This document shows positions 1 to 8,900 of a DNA stretch of 64,000 bases, piece after piece (the stretch's first letter is position 1; every line of letters begins with the position of its first letter). Source of the DNA: Gordonia polyisoprenivorans. Its GTDB lineage: Bacteria; Actinomycetota; Actinomycetes; Mycobacteriales; Mycobacteriaceae. The notes beneath the pieces are model-generated. The model worked only from the letters and a program-made list of their open reading frames with translations, made no database searches and had not been told where the DNA came from. The translations under genes and the position numbers were made by a program. The stretch spans positions 5,766,001-5,830,000 of the forward strand of contig NZ_CP072203.1 of the NCBI RefSeq assembly GCF_017654315.1. The letters are read 5' to 3'.

Positions 1-134
1 TGAAGCTGGTGCGGGTGCAGCGCAAGGTGTTCATCGAGGAGCGCGACGCCGGCCGGATCGACGACGAGGTGTTGCGCAAGGCATTGCGCCGACTCGACTT
101 CGCCGAGGGTCTGACCGACCGCGACGACACCTGA
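1..134 (+). CDS. C-terminal fragment, probable Na+/H+ antiporter (CPA1 family)
   Basis: An open frame enters from the left edge (codons begin at position 3) and stops with TGA at 132-134. The 43 visible residues are charged and helical (KVFIEERDAGRIDDEVLRKA, then a second short helix ending in DRDDT). This resembles the cytoplasmic tail of actinobacterial CPA1/NhaP-type sodium/proton antiporters, where a similar helix pair follows the last membrane segment. Only the tail is visible, so the family call rests on that resemblance and is tentative. Confidence 0.4.
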   Translation, partial: KLVRVQRKVFIEERDAGRIDDEVLRKALRRLDFAEGLTDRDDT

Positions 135-296
135 TCCCTCGGGCGCCGATACGACCGGTTGGCCCGCTTGGTCGGAATCATCGCGATAATCCCAAGTGGG
201 ACAACTGGTTCAAACGGGGCGCCTGTGACTGAAGTTGTGCCGAACCGTGATGGGACCACAACCGAATCACCGGCCGAACGGCAGTAGGTTGCCGAT

Positions 297-977
297 ATGA
301 GACGCCGGATGGCCGCGGGGGCGGCAGTACTCACCTGTGCGAGCGCAGCCTGGTTGGGCCTCGCGGCGCCGGCCCACGCCTGGACCACCGGCACCGCCCA
401 TGCCGGATCCGGGACGATGAGCGGCACCACGGTCACGCTCTTCGGCGTCAACAACTCACCGCTGGCCGGCGGCCAGGGGCAGTGCAGCGCCTTCGTGTAT
501 CCGATCTCGGCCCTCGGAGCACTCGAACAAGCCGCCCAGGTCGGCACGCAACGGGCAGCGGCACGCGTGCAAAACCAAGGGCCGCAGGTCGATTCACTCA
601 ACAACCAGTACGACCAGGACATGTCGGGGGTGGGCACCCCGCTGGCCGTCGCCGACACGGTCGCCGTCGGCTCTGCCCCCACCACCCTGCTCACCTACCA
701 GGGCAACGCCGCCCAGTACGCCGGATACGTCGTGTGCAGCTCCACCGCCGGGCAGTCCAGCGACGAGGACTACACGGCCTTCCCTGTCTCCGCCTCGGCG
801 CCCGCCGCTCCCTCTCCCACCGCGCCCGGGCCGTCGGCCCCGTCCGCACCGGGCCACACCGACACCGACGGCGTGCTGAACTCGGCGAGCAGCTGGATGA
901 AGTGGTTGTGGGCGTGCACCCAATCGAGCGCCCCGACCTGCGGAAACGCTCCAGCGCTGCCGGGCTTGACGCACTGA
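297..977 (+). CDS. Secreted protein of unknown function
   Basis: The 226-residue product begins with a clear Sec signal peptide: MRRR, a hydrophobic core rich in Ala and Leu, and a likely AxA cleavage site (PAHA-W) near residue 28. The mature part has several cysteines (GQCSAF, VVCSST, WACTQSSAPTC) that could pair outside the cell, and a Pro/Ala/Ser-rich linker at about residues 162-185 before a short C-terminal segment. I do not recognise a family. A second ATG lies four codons downstream, but the chosen start gives the positively charged n-region. The gene stands alone between the antiporter tail and a convergent cyclase gene, and shares a 55-bp gap with the latter. Confidence 0.7.
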   Translation: MRRRMAAGAAVLTCASAAWLGLAAPAHAWTTGTAHAGSGTMSGTTVTLFGVNNSPLAGGQGQCSAFVYPISALGALEQAAQVGTQRAAARVQNQGPQVDSLNNQYDQDMSGVGTPLAVADTVAVGSAPTTLLTYQGNAAQYAGYVVCSSTAGQSSDEDYTAFPVSASAPAAPSPTAPGPSAPSAPGHTDTDGVLNSASSWMKWLWACTQSSAPTCGNAPALPGLTH

Positions 978-1032
978 GCACACGGGCGCACCTGTGCATT
1001 CGGGCGCGCCGGCAGCTCCGGATCGCGGGCGG

Positions 1033-2604
1033 TCAGGACGCGTCGGACACCGGTTCGCCCGCCCCGGCCGCCTCGTAGACAACGGTCTGCTCGGTGCGGC
1101 CGCGGAGCGTGGCATGTTCGGCCTCGCGCCACTTCTCGCGCTCGGCCGGCCGCGCCGCCTCCACGGCACGCCCGGATGCCAACGGGTGTCGCGGATTTCG
1201 TTTGGCGAGTTCGGACAGGCGCGCACTCTCGTTGACCGGGTCGCCGATCACGGTGTATTCGAAACGCTGGATCGCACCGACGTTGCCCGCCACGACCGGC
1301 CCATGGCTGACGCCGATGCCCGCCGACAATTCCGGCACCTCCTCGCCGAGTCGCGTGGCGATCGTTCGGGCTGCCGCCAGGGCCGCACCGGCACAGTCCG
1401 ACAACGCGATCGGCGCACCGAAGATCGCGAGCACCGCGTCGCCCTCGAATTTGTTGACCAGCCCCTTGTTCTCCTCGACGGCGGCGACGATCACCCCGAA
1501 GAAACGATTCAGGATCTCCACCACCTCGACGGGTGAACGTTCGGCGGCCAGCGTCGTCGAACCGATCACGTCAACGAAGACCGCGGCCACGACCTTCTCG
1601 GTGCCCCCGAGTTCCGGGTCGGAGGCCAGAGCGGCCTCGGCGACCTCGCGTCCGACGTGCCGACCGAACAAGTCGCGCATGTGTTCTCGTTCGCGCAGCC
1701 CGCCGACCATCAGGTTGAAACCGGCCTGCAGATCACCGAGTTCGGTGCCGTCGTAGACCACCACCTCGACGTCGTCGAGTTCCCCGGCCTCCACCCGGTG
1801 CAGCGCGGTACGCACGCTGCGGATGGGGCCGATGATGCTCAGTGACGACAACAGCGTCAGGATCAGCCCGGTGGCCAGCGCCGTCACCGCCAGCACCGCG
1901 ACACCGACGAACATGTCGACCTTGGACGTCTCGGGCCGGAATGCTCCGAACAACACGACCAGCAGGATGCCGGTCACCGGGATCGCCGAGCCGACGAGCC
2001 ACGACACGATCGCCCGACTGCGCACGCCGCTGCGTTTGCGTCTGCGGTATCCGGCGCTGATGAGTTCGGCGGCCACCGGCCGCAGCGAGAACTCGATCAG
2101 CAGATAGGAGATCGCGACGACCACCACCCCGCTGAGACCGACGACGAAGATCGTCTTCGGGATCAGTTCGGGATGCGGGATGCCGTAACAGAGGGTGAAG
2201 AAGATGACCGCACCGATCCACAGGATTGCCTGGATGCTCACCAGGCGCCACGGGGCCCGACGGGCACGCCGCGCATCGCGTTCGGTCGGCGGCCGATCCC
2301 GGATCGCCCAACGCAGATCGCGGACGACAACGATCGTGCCCCAACCGATTCCGATCACGAACGCCCCGGCGACGTAGAGCGGCAACGCGAGGAAGTTGAC
2401 CCACCAGAGATCGGGCTGGAACACCGACGGCTCCGGAATCCCCACCGACGACAACGCGATGGCGATGATCGCGCCCACCAGGTTCGCGACGACGATCGAC
2501 GCGGTCAGCAGCGTCTGGATACGTAGCCGCTGTTTGAACCCGCTCTCACTGGCCGACCCGAGCAGGATCGAGCCGTAGTCGCGCCTCCCCCGCTTCGGTG
2601 CCAT
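1033..2604 (-). CDS. Membrane class III adenylate cyclase with HAMP domain
   Basis: This 523-residue protein should make cAMP from ATP at the inner face of the membrane. The N-terminal half has about six hydrophobic segments. It is followed by a HAMP linker at about residues 250-305 (PIRSVRTALHRVEAGELDDV) and a class III cyclase domain at about 325-500. Catalytic features are visible: the metal-binding aspartates in FVDVIGST and KFEGDAVLAIFGAP, the adenine/lysine-type region NKFEGD, and the transition-state motif IGDPVNESARL. The six-helix plus HAMP plus cyclase layout matches the mycobacterial Rv1318c/Rv1319c/Rv1320c/Rv3645 group. The gene runs convergently to the secreted protein and divergently from nothing obvious; AGGG lies upstream of the ATG. 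Confidence 0.9.
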   Translation of the reverse strand: MAPKRGRRDYGSILLGSASESGFKQRLRIQTLLTASIVVANLVGAIIAIALSSVGIPEPSVFQPDLWWVNFLALPLYVAGAFVIGIGWGTIVVVRDLRWAIRDRPPTERDARRARRAPWRLVSIQAILWIGAVIFFTLCYGIPHPELIPKTIFVVGLSGVVVVAISYLLIEFSLRPVAAELISAGYRRRKRSGVRSRAIVSWLVGSAIPVTGILLVVLFGAFRPETSKVDMFVGVAVLAVTALATGLILTLLSSLSIIGPIRSVRTALHRVEAGELDDVEVVVYDGTELGDLQAGFNLMVGGLREREHMRDLFGRHVGREVAEAALASDPELGGTEKVVAAVFVDVIGSTTLAAERSPVEVVEILNRFFGVIVAAVEENKGLVNKFEGDAVLAIFGAPIALSDCAGAALAAARTIATRLGEEVPELSAGIGVSHGPVVAGNVGAIQRFEYTVIGDPVNESARLSELAKRNPRHPLASGRAVEAARPAEREKWREAEHATLRGRTEQTVVYEAAGAGEPVSDAS

Positions 2605-2645
2605 GGGGTTACCCTGCCATACCCGAGTCCGTCACCGGGCTGTTG

Positions 2646-4130
2646 TCAGACGCGGGGCAGCGCCGAGCGGGCCTTGAGCGCCAGCCAGAGTTCCATGCGG
2701 TCCTCGCCGTCGTCGAGCCGGCGCCCCGACAGCGTCGCGATGCGATCGATCCGATTGCGAACGGTGTTGCGGTGCACCGACAACCGGGCTGCCGCCGGGT
2801 CCCATGCGCCGTTGACGCGCAGCCACTCCTCGAGGGTCCGCATCAGTTCGACGCGCTCGCGCTCCTCGAGTTGATCGATCGGGGCGAGCACGGCGTCGGC
2901 GAATCCGCGGAGCAGCCGTGGCTCGCCGAGCCCGATGAGCAGCTCGACGGTGCGGCCCTCGCGCGCATCGACCGGCCGACCAAGGCGCTCGCTGGCGCCC
3001 ACCAGTGAGCGCGCCTGGGTCAACGACACCGGCAACGACGCCACCGCGACCGGGGCGCCCAATCCGATCGGCGTGCCGGGAGCGATCGCGGTGAGCGTCG
3101 CGAGCAGCCCGTCGGATTCGGGGTGGGCTATCTCCACGAGCCGCCCGTGCGGCCGGACGAGTCCGGCCGTCAAGGAGGACTGCAGGCGGAACAGCAACGC
3201 GTCCGCATCGTGGGGTGCGGGCGCGATCACCGCCGCGACGACGAGCGTCGTCCGCCAGCCCAAGGAGTCCGCGAGCTGTTGTGCGCGTGCCGGTTTCAGG
3301 CCCGGACGAACCAGTTGGGCAAACACCGCACCTCGGCGCTGACGTTCGGGTTGGCCGGCGACATGGCGCCGTTGCACCTCCAGCGCGAGCAGCGAGACGA
3401 GCACCGTCGACGAATGCCGCGCCACCGGATTGAGTTGGGCGTCCAACACGATGAACGCCAGCGCGACACCGGAGCCGACGGTGTGGATCTCTCGCCCGGC
3501 ACGTAACACCCACGACTGTCCGGGCGGTTCGTGCGAGGCGGCGACCGCCAATTCCACGGCCTCCGTACGCGCCTGCTCCGAGGCTCCGGGAGAGGCCGCG
3601 ATCAGCCGACCCACACCGTCGCAAACCACACAGTGCGCGCTCGACGCCTCGGCCCAGGTCTCCAGCAACGCGGGTAACGGCGCACTCGACGTGGCCACCG
3701 CGGTCAGTCGGCGATTGAGCTCCATCGCCTCCTCGAGATCGTGTCGCTGCTGGGCGGCCCGCTTTTCGAACACCCACTTGGTGATGGCGATGAAAGGCAC
3801 CTCGACGGGGACCACGAGGAGCGGAACACCTATCTCGGCGGCCGCCGCGCGCAGCGGCTCGGGGCAGGCGTCGTAGCGCGGGCCCAGACCCAACACCAGG
3901 CCCGCCACACCACCGGCCCGGCAGTTGCGCACATACTCGCGACACCCCTGCTCGGTCATCTCCACCAGCAACCCGATGGTCATGAGCAGCTCCCCACCGC
4001 GCAGCCACTCGTGTGGGTCGGTCAGCTCGGAAACGTGCACCATCGTGACCTCGGCGTCGAGCGCCTCCCCTCCGGCCGCCACCTGCAGGTGGAGTTCGTC
4101 CGCTGCGGCGACGTCGCCGACGGTGATCAT
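2646..4130 (-). CDS. PucR-family transcriptional regulator
   Basis: The 494-residue product has an N-terminal PucR-type sensor domain (about residues 5-125, starting MITVGDVAAADELHLQ), a middle GGDEF-like region and a C-terminal helix-turn-helix (about 430-485, RLSVHRNTVRNRIDRI). PucR proteins control purine or other nitrogen-compound catabolism, often as activators. The start at 4130 was chosen because AGGGGA lies just upstream and the sensor domain begins there; the frame stays open further upstream (another ATG at about 4190), so a longer form cannot be excluded. It is divergent from the NCS1 permease gene, and the 154-bp gap holds a CCAATC/GATTGG inverted repeat, so it probably controls the permease-ureohydrolase genes. 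Confidence 0.85.
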   Translation of the reverse strand: MITVGDVAAADELHLQVAAGGEALDAEVTMVHVSELTDPHEWLRGGELLMTIGLLVEMTEQGCREYVRNCRAGGVAGLVLGLGPRYDACPEPLRAAAAEIGVPLLVVPVEVPFIAITKWVFEKRAAQQRHDLEEAMELNRRLTAVATSSAPLPALLETWAEASSAHCVVCDGVGRLIAASPGASEQARTEAVELAVAASHEPPGQSWVLRAGREIHTVGSGVALAFIVLDAQLNPVARHSSTVLVSLLALEVQRRHVAGQPERQRRGAVFAQLVRPGLKPARAQQLADSLGWRTTLVVAAVIAPAPHDADALLFRLQSSLTAGLVRPHGRLVEIAHPESDGLLATLTAIAPGTPIGLGAPVAVASLPVSLTQARSLVGASERLGRPVDAREGRTVELLIGLGEPRLLRGFADAVLAPIDQLEERERVELMRTLEEWLRVNGAWDPAAARLSVHRNTVRNRIDRIATLSGRRLDDGEDRMELWLALKARSALPRV

Positions 4131-4164
4131 TGGAGTCCCCTGGGCCCACTGTTGTACATATTGC

Positions 4165-4186
4165 CCAATCGTAATGACCGGATTGG
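4165..4186. promoter_or_regulatory. Inverted repeat in divergent promoter, candidate PucR site
   Basis: The arms CCAATC and GATTGG are separated by 10 bp in the gap between the divergent PucR gene and the NCS1 permease gene. The position suits an operator acting on one or both promoters. The assignment to PucR is inferred from position only. Confidence 0.35.
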
Positions 4187-4284
4187 ACATTTTCGCACTG
4201 TCGGTGCAGGTCAGTGCGCCGCACTCTTGATGCACCGGCGACGACGCCACCCACCGAGTGTTCCGATCGACCCGAAAGCCCGTC

Positions 4285-5793
4285 ATGACCCTCGATCTCC
4301 CCGCCGACGGCCCGACCGCCCGCGCCACCACCCGCCCCGCCATCGAGACCCGCTCCATCGACTACGTGCCCGACGACGAACGCCACGGCAAGGTCTCCGC
4401 ACAGGGACCGTTCTGGTTCGTCGGCAACTTCCAGCCGTTCACCCTCGCGCTGGGCTTCGTCGGTCCGGCGATGGGGTTGTCGTTGCTCTGGAGCATCGTC
4501 GCCGGCCTCGCCGGTATCGCCTTCGGCACATTGTTCATGGCGTTCCACGCCACGCAGGGCCCGGTCCTCGGACTGCCGCAGATGATCCAGTCCCGAGCCC
4601 AATTCGGTTATCGCGGAGTGCTGTTGCCGCTCATCGGCACGCTGTTCACCTTCGTCGGTTTCAACGTCGTCGACATCGTGATCATCAAGTCCGGGCTGCA
4701 GTCCATCTTCGGCTGGAACCCGGTGGTGGTCGCCGTCGCGATGTCGGTGATCGCCGCCGCGCTGGCCATCTTCGGCCACGACCTACTGCACCGGGCGTTC
4801 AAGATCCTCTTCTGGATCTCGTTGCCGCTGTGGCTGATTCTCACGATCGGCATCCTGGCCGGCTCGGTGCACGGGTCCCTGGGACCGGCCGGTCCGGGCG
4901 GCTTCACCCTCGTGGCGTTCCTGGTGCAGTTCTCGGTCGCGGCGTCCTACAACATCACCTACGCCCCGTACGTGTCGGACTACTCGCGGTACCTGCCCCG
5001 GGACACGCGCCCGTCCTCGATCATCGCCTCGGTGTTCCTCGGCGCTGCCGCCTCGCCGGCGTGGCTGATCCCGGTGGGCGCGTTCCTGGCGACCTACCTC
5101 GGCGCTTCCGACGCGTTGAGCGGCATCAATGACGGTGGCAATCAGGTCATCTCGGGCCTGGGCAGCGTCCTGGCGGTGGTCGCGACCCTGGTGCTGGTGG
5201 CGACGATGGGCCTCAACGCCTACAGCGGCATGCTGACCGTGGTCACCGCGATCGACTCGGTCCGCCAGATCTCCCCGACGCGCAGGCTCCGCGTGATCAC
5301 GATCCTGGTCCTGACCGTCGTGTGGCTGGCGCTGTCGCTGGCGTTGACCGATGCCACCGAATCACTGAACACCGCGCTGCTGATCATGCTCTACCTGCTG
5401 GTGCCGTGGACGGCGGTGAACCTCACCGACTACTTCTTCGTCCGCCGCGGCCACTACGTCATCGCCGACCTGTTCACGCCCGCAGGCGTATACGGCCGGT
5501 GGCCCTGGCGCGGTATCGGCGCTTTCCTGATCGGCATCGCCGCCGAGATCCCGTTCATGGACCTACCGTTCTTCGTCGGGCCCGCCGCGTCGGCGATGGG
5601 CGAGGTGGACATCGCCTTCGTCGTCGGTTTGCTGGTCTCGGGCGGAGCCTACGTGCTGTTCACCCGCAACCAGGATCTCTCCGTCGAGCGCCGACTCCTC
5701 ACCGACCACCCCGAACTGTCCGACCCGGCAAGTACCGGCGAGATCCGCACCGAGATCGCCGCAGAAGAGCACACCATGGAGGAGAACTCGTGA
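4285..5793 (+). CDS. NCS1-family nucleobase/cation symporter
   Basis: The 502-residue polytopic protein has about 12 hydrophobic segments and belongs to the cytosine/purine/uracil/allantoin permease family (NCS1). Visible family features are the N-terminal [18 protein letters not shown] segment, a Pro-Gln rich loop [17 protein letters not shown] after helix 2-3, and [18 protein letters not shown], a conserved stretch near helix 6. It should import a small nitrogenous ring or related compound by proton or sodium symport. Start ATG 4285 was chosen over the upstream frame opening because the hydrophilic N-terminus begins there and GAAAG precedes it. Its stop overlaps the GTG of the ureohydrolase gene by 4 bp (GTGA), so the two are translationally coupled. 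Substrate is not deducible from sequence. Confidence 0.9.
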   Translation: MTLDLPADGPTARATTRPAIETRSIDYVPDDERHGKVSAQGPFWFVGNFQPFTLALGFVGPAMGLSLLWSIVAGLAGIAFGTLFMAFHATQGPVLGLPQMIQSRAQFGYRGVLLPLIGTLFTFVGFNVVDIVIIKSGLQSIFGWNPVVVAVAMSVIAAALAIFGHDLLHRAFKILFWISLPLWLILTIGILAGSVHGSLGPAGPGGFTLVAFLVQFSVAASYNITYAPYVSDYSRYLPRDTRPSSIIASVFLGAAASPAWLIPVGAFLATYLGASDALSGINDGGNQVISGLGSVLAVVATLVLVATMGLNAYSGMLTVVTAIDSVRQISPTRRLRVITILVLTVVWLALSLALTDATESLNTALLIMLYLLVPWTAVNLTDYFFVRRGHYVIADLFTPAGVYGRWPWRGIGAFLIGIAAEIPFMDLPFFVGPAASAMGEVDIAFVVGLLVSGGAYVLFTRNQDLSVERRLLTDHPELSDPASTGEIRTEIAAEEHTMEENS

Positions 5794-6779
5794 GTGACAG
5801 CGTGATTGCGGGTCTCGACACCGAGTTCCCGGTCATCGACGGGGTGGTGGGGCAGGTCGATGCCGCACGCTTCCCCCGCTACGGCGCACCGGCCACCTTT
5901 GCCCGCCTGCCGCGTCGGGACCAGGTCGCCGATGCCGACGTGCACATCCTCGGCATCCCTTTCGACACCGGGGTCAGCTATCGGCCGGGCGCACGATTCG
6001 GCCCCGGGCACATTCGCGCATCGTCGAAGTTGTTGCGGCCCTTCAATCCCGCCCTCGGCGTGGCACCATTCGCACAGCAGCAGGTCGTCGATTGCGGTGA
6101 CCTGTCGGTCAATCCGTTCGCGATCACCGAGGCCATCGACACCATCAGCGCCGCGGCGAGAACCCTCGGCACCGACGGCGCCACCCCGCTGATCCTCGGC
6201 GGCGACCACACCGTCGCGCTGCCCATGCTGCGCGCGCTGCACGACCTACACGCGAAACCCGTTGCGGTACTGCACTTCGACGCCCACCTCGACACCTGGA
6301 ACTCCTACTTCGGTGCGCCCTATACCCACGGCACACCGTTCCGCCGGGCCAGCGAGGAAGGACTGATCGACATGGAACGCTCGATGCACGTCGGCATCCG
6401 CGGACCGCTCTACAGTGCCGCCGACCTCGACGACGACTCGGCGCTCGGATTCGCCGTGGTACGCGCCGATGACTACGAATTCGACGGTGTGACAAGCATT
6501 GTCGATCGGGTACGCACGCGCCTGGCCGGTGGTCCGGTGTACGTCTCCATCGACATCGACGTCCTCGACCCAGCGCATGCACCGGGCACCGGAACCCCCG
6601 AGGCCGGCGGCCTGACCTCCCGCGAGCTGTTGAACACCCTGCGTGGCCTACGCGGCCTCGACATCGTCGGCACCGACATCGTCGAGGTCTCGCCCGCCTA
6701 CGACCACGCCGAGATCACCGGTATCGCCGCCGCACATGTCGCCTACGAGATGCTGTCGATCCTCGGGCCCCGCCGCTGA
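5790..6779 (+). CDS. speB: Agmatinase-family ureohydrolase
   Basis: The 329-residue enzyme has the complete binuclear manganese site of the arginase/agmatinase family: [15 protein letters not shown], and SIDIDVLDP followed by the [11 protein letters not shown] signature. It should release urea from a guanidino compound. The GTG start at 5790 overlaps the permease stop and has a strong GGAGGAG site 5-12 nt upstream. Agmatinase is the usual annotation. The coupled NCS1 permease and divergent PucR regulator suggest an exogenous guanidino compound rather than polyamine synthesis; guanidinobutyrase, guanidinopropionase or guanidine hydrolase activity are alternatives within the same fold. The family call is secure and the substrate is open. 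Confidence 0.88.
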   Translation: MSDSVIAGLDTEFPVIDGVVGQVDAARFPRYGAPATFARLPRRDQVADADVHILGIPFDTGVSYRPGARFGPGHIRASSKLLRPFNPALGVAPFAQQQVVDCGDLSVNPFAITEAIDTISAAARTLGTDGATPLILGGDHTVALPMLRALHDLHAKPVAVLHFDAHLDTWNSYFGAPYTHGTPFRRASEEGLIDMERSMHVGIRGPLYSAADLDDDSALGFAVVRADDYEFDGVTSIVDRVRTRLAGGPVYVSIDIDVLDPAHAPGTGTPEAGGLTSRELLNTLRGLRGLDIVGTDIVEVSPAYDHAEITGIAAAHVAYEMLSILGPRR

Positions 6780-6827
6780 AGCGGCCGGCCCACCGTCCCT
6801 GCCCTTTCCCACCTGAACGGATCCCCC

Positions 6828-7208
6828 ATGACAACCGACACGCTCACCGCACGCGCACTCGATGCCCTCGACGCCCTGGTGGCCGCGTTCGCCGCGAATG
6901 ACGAGGACGCCTACTTCGGCGCATTCGCCCCCGACGCCCAGCTGGTCTTCCCCGATCAGGACCGGACCGCGATCGGCGTCGCCGACTACCGGGCGCTGTG
7001 GCGTTCCTGGCGTGCTGAGGGCTGGGGTGTCGCCACGTGTGTGAGCAGCGATCGGCGCGTACTCGTCGTCGGCGCCGTCGCGATCGTGACCCATCGGGTG
7101 TCGACCACGCTGGCCGACGGCACCACGCTGTCCGAACGCGAGACGGTGGCCTTCGACCTCGACGCCGACCCCCGCCCGCTGGTCGTTCACGAACACCTGT
7201 CGGCGTGA
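6828..7208 (+). CDS. NTF2-like (SnoaL/DUF4440-type) protein
   Basis: This 126-residue protein has the cone-shaped NTF2-fold pattern: an N-terminal helix (ALDALVAAFAANDEDAYFGAF), a strand with a conserved acidic/aromatic pair (PDAQLVFPDQD), then helix YRALWRSWRAEGWG and three long strands. Members are small-molecule isomerases, cyclases or binding proteins, often with no known activity. It starts 48 bp after the ureohydrolase stop on the same strand and is probably in the same transcript, so it may act on the same compound. No specific function can be assigned. Confidence 0.7.
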   Translation: MTTDTLTARALDALDALVAAFAANDEDAYFGAFAPDAQLVFPDQDRTAIGVADYRALWRSWRAEGWGVATCVSSDRRVLVVGAVAIVTHRVSTTLADGTTLSERETVAFDLDADPRPLVVHEHLSA

Positions 7209-7303
7209 GGCGCGCCGGGTGATGTAACGCCGCGCCAGGTCGTGAGCGATCCTCACGGTATCGGCGTCATCCCTCTCGGCGCCGGCTGATGGCAGGAGTG
7301 TTC

Positions 7304-8797
7304 ATGTCCGGTTCCGACGACGACACCCGCACCGCGGGCGACGACCACGACTCGTCGATCGCGGCGAACTGGATGATTCACCCACCGCAGGCGCCGACCC
7401 CGGCGCCCCGCCGTCGGCGACGCCGGTTGATCGTGGTGGCCCTCATCGCGACGTTGACGATAAGCCTGTACGTGCTGAGCTCGCTGATGTCGGGCGGCAA
7501 TCGGGCTTCGGCGCTGGTCGGGCACCCGGAGGTCTTGCGGCCCGGCTGCACGTGGGATTCGTCGGGCAACTACGTGCAGAACTGCAAGGTGTGGTCGGCG
7601 TCGATGAACAAGTACATCGTCGTCCAGATCCGCGCCTCCAACAACAGCACGCAGGGCATCTACCTGCTCGACGGGATGCGCGCGGTGGATTCGCGGTCGG
7701 CGTGGACCACCGATGTGCAGGCCGCGAAGGTCTACGACTCCAGCTCCAACACCACGCTGGTGATGCCCGCCGGTGGCGCGTCGTCGTTCTACACCGACTG
7801 GAACGGTCCGGCGGGCGCGAATACCACGATCAAGCAGGAGACCTTCCTGACCTCGGAGCTGCCCGACTATCTGTCGCAGAACTTCGGGGTGAGCAAGACC
7901 GGCAACGCGATCGTGGGCCTGTCGATGTCGGCAGGACCGGCGGTCACCCTGGCCGAGAAGCACCCCGAGCAGTTCAAGGTCGTGCAGGCCATGTCGGGCT
8001 ACTACCAGCTCGACAACCCGATCGGCGCTCTCGGTGTCCTCGCCTCCCAGACCATCGTGTCGAACTACACCAACGGCATCCTCAACATGTGGGGTGCGCC
8101 GGGTAGTGCGCAGTGGGCGGCCAACGATCCCTCGCGCAACGTCGACAAGCTCAAGCAGAACGGGCAGGTCCTGATCATCTCCTCGGGCAACGGCTTCCTG
8201 ACGCCGGCCGAGGCCGCCAAGCTCGCACCACAGGATCAGATCAGTGCGATGGCGTTGGAGATGCTCTCGGCGGTCTCGACGGTGCTCATGCAGTTGCAGC
8301 TCGGCCAGTCCGGGGCATCGGTGATCTCGCTGCCCAACTACGGCGGCCACGACTGGGACAACTGGGGCCGGAGCCTGACCGACGGCAAGGACGATCTGCT
8401 GAACGCTCTGCGCCAGAATCCGCCGGTGACCGACAAGGCTCAGGTCGTCAGTGCCAACGGTGCCACCAACACCAGCGGTGTCACCGCGGCCGCGGCCAAC
8501 ATCCGCAAGGCGGCGGACACCACGGTGGCGTTGCCGGCCGTGGTGGCGAGCAGTTCGTCGGATGCATCGGCGTCAGCAGGATCGAGTGCCGCGTCGTCGA
8601 GTGCCGGAACGTCCGCGCCGGAGAGCGCGAGCTCTTCGGCGAGCAGCACCACATCGGAGGTTCCGTCGAGCGACGATCCGTCGAGTGACAACCCCACCTC
8701 CGATGACCCGGCCACGAGCGATCCCGCGTCGCCCGCTCCGGTTGCCCCGTCGGCCGACTCGCAGTCGACGCTGACGACGACCACCCCGGCCTACTGA
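7304..8797 (+). CDS. Membrane-anchored antigen 85-type esterase/mycolyltransferase
   Basis: The 497-residue protein has a cytoplasmic Arg-rich N-terminus (PRRRRRRL), one membrane anchor at about residues 42-62, and an alpha/beta-hydrolase domain of the antigen 85/esterase D type. The nucleophile motif GLSMSAG and the late histidine motif GGHDWDNWG match the catalytic Ser and His of mycolyltransferases, which move mycolic acids onto trehalose or arabinogalactan outside the membrane. About 85 C-terminal residues are almost only Ser, Ala, Thr, Asp and Pro. ATG 7304 was preferred over ATG 7289 because GCAGGAG sits 8 nt before it. The uncleaved anchor and the Ser-rich tail differ from the classical secreted FbpA-C proteins. 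Confidence 0.82.
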   Translation: MSGSDDDTRTAGDDHDSSIAANWMIHPPQAPTPAPRRRRRRLIVVALIATLTISLYVLSSLMSGGNRASALVGHPEVLRPGCTWDSSGNYVQNCKVWSASMNKYIVVQIRASNNSTQGIYLLDGMRAVDSRSAWTTDVQAAKVYDSSSNTTLVMPAGGASSFYTDWNGPAGANTTIKQETFLTSELPDYLSQNFGVSKTGNAIVGLSMSAGPAVTLAEKHPEQFKVVQAMSGYYQLDNPIGALGVLASQTIVSNYTNGILNMWGAPGSAQWAANDPSRNVDKLKQNGQVLIISSGNGFLTPAEAAKLAPQDQISAMALEMLSAVSTVLMQLQLGQSGASVISLPNYGGHDWDNWGRSLTDGKDDLLNALRQNPPVTDKAQVVSANGATNTSGVTAAAANIRKAADTTVALPAVVASSSSDASASAGSSAASSSAGTSAPESASSSASSTTSEVPSSDDPSSDNPTSDDPATSDPASPAPVAPSADSQSTLTTTTPAY

Positions 8798-8798
8798 C

Positions 8799-8855
8799 CA
8801 TCAAACGCCGCGGCGCCGGACGTTTCTCGCGTCCGGCGCCGCAGCGTCTTTGATG
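8799..8855. terminator. Strong bidirectional hairpin terminator
   Basis: Directly after the esterase stop is a long stem: GCGGCGCCGGACG pairs with CGTCCGGCGCCGC around a short TTTCTC-type loop, and the outer arms CATCAAA and TTTGATG extend it. It lies between convergent genes (esterase and aldehyde dehydrogenase) and can serve both, with T/A tracts on either side of the core. Confidence 0.8.
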
Positions 8856-8900
8856 GGTCAGCGTGTCCGATGGGTTCAGCGTGTCTGAGGTGAGCGTTCG

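Noticed and set aside
4131..4284. Possible guanidine or purine riboswitch ahead of the permease-ureohydrolase genes
   Set aside because: No conserved aptamer pattern could be seen and the gap is short; the inverted repeat fits a protein operator better.
3741..5132. 463-codon plus-strand frame over the PucR and NCS1 genes
   Set aside because: It spans the divergent promoter and is in a shadow frame of two well-supported genes; the product is Arg/His/Pro-rich without motifs.
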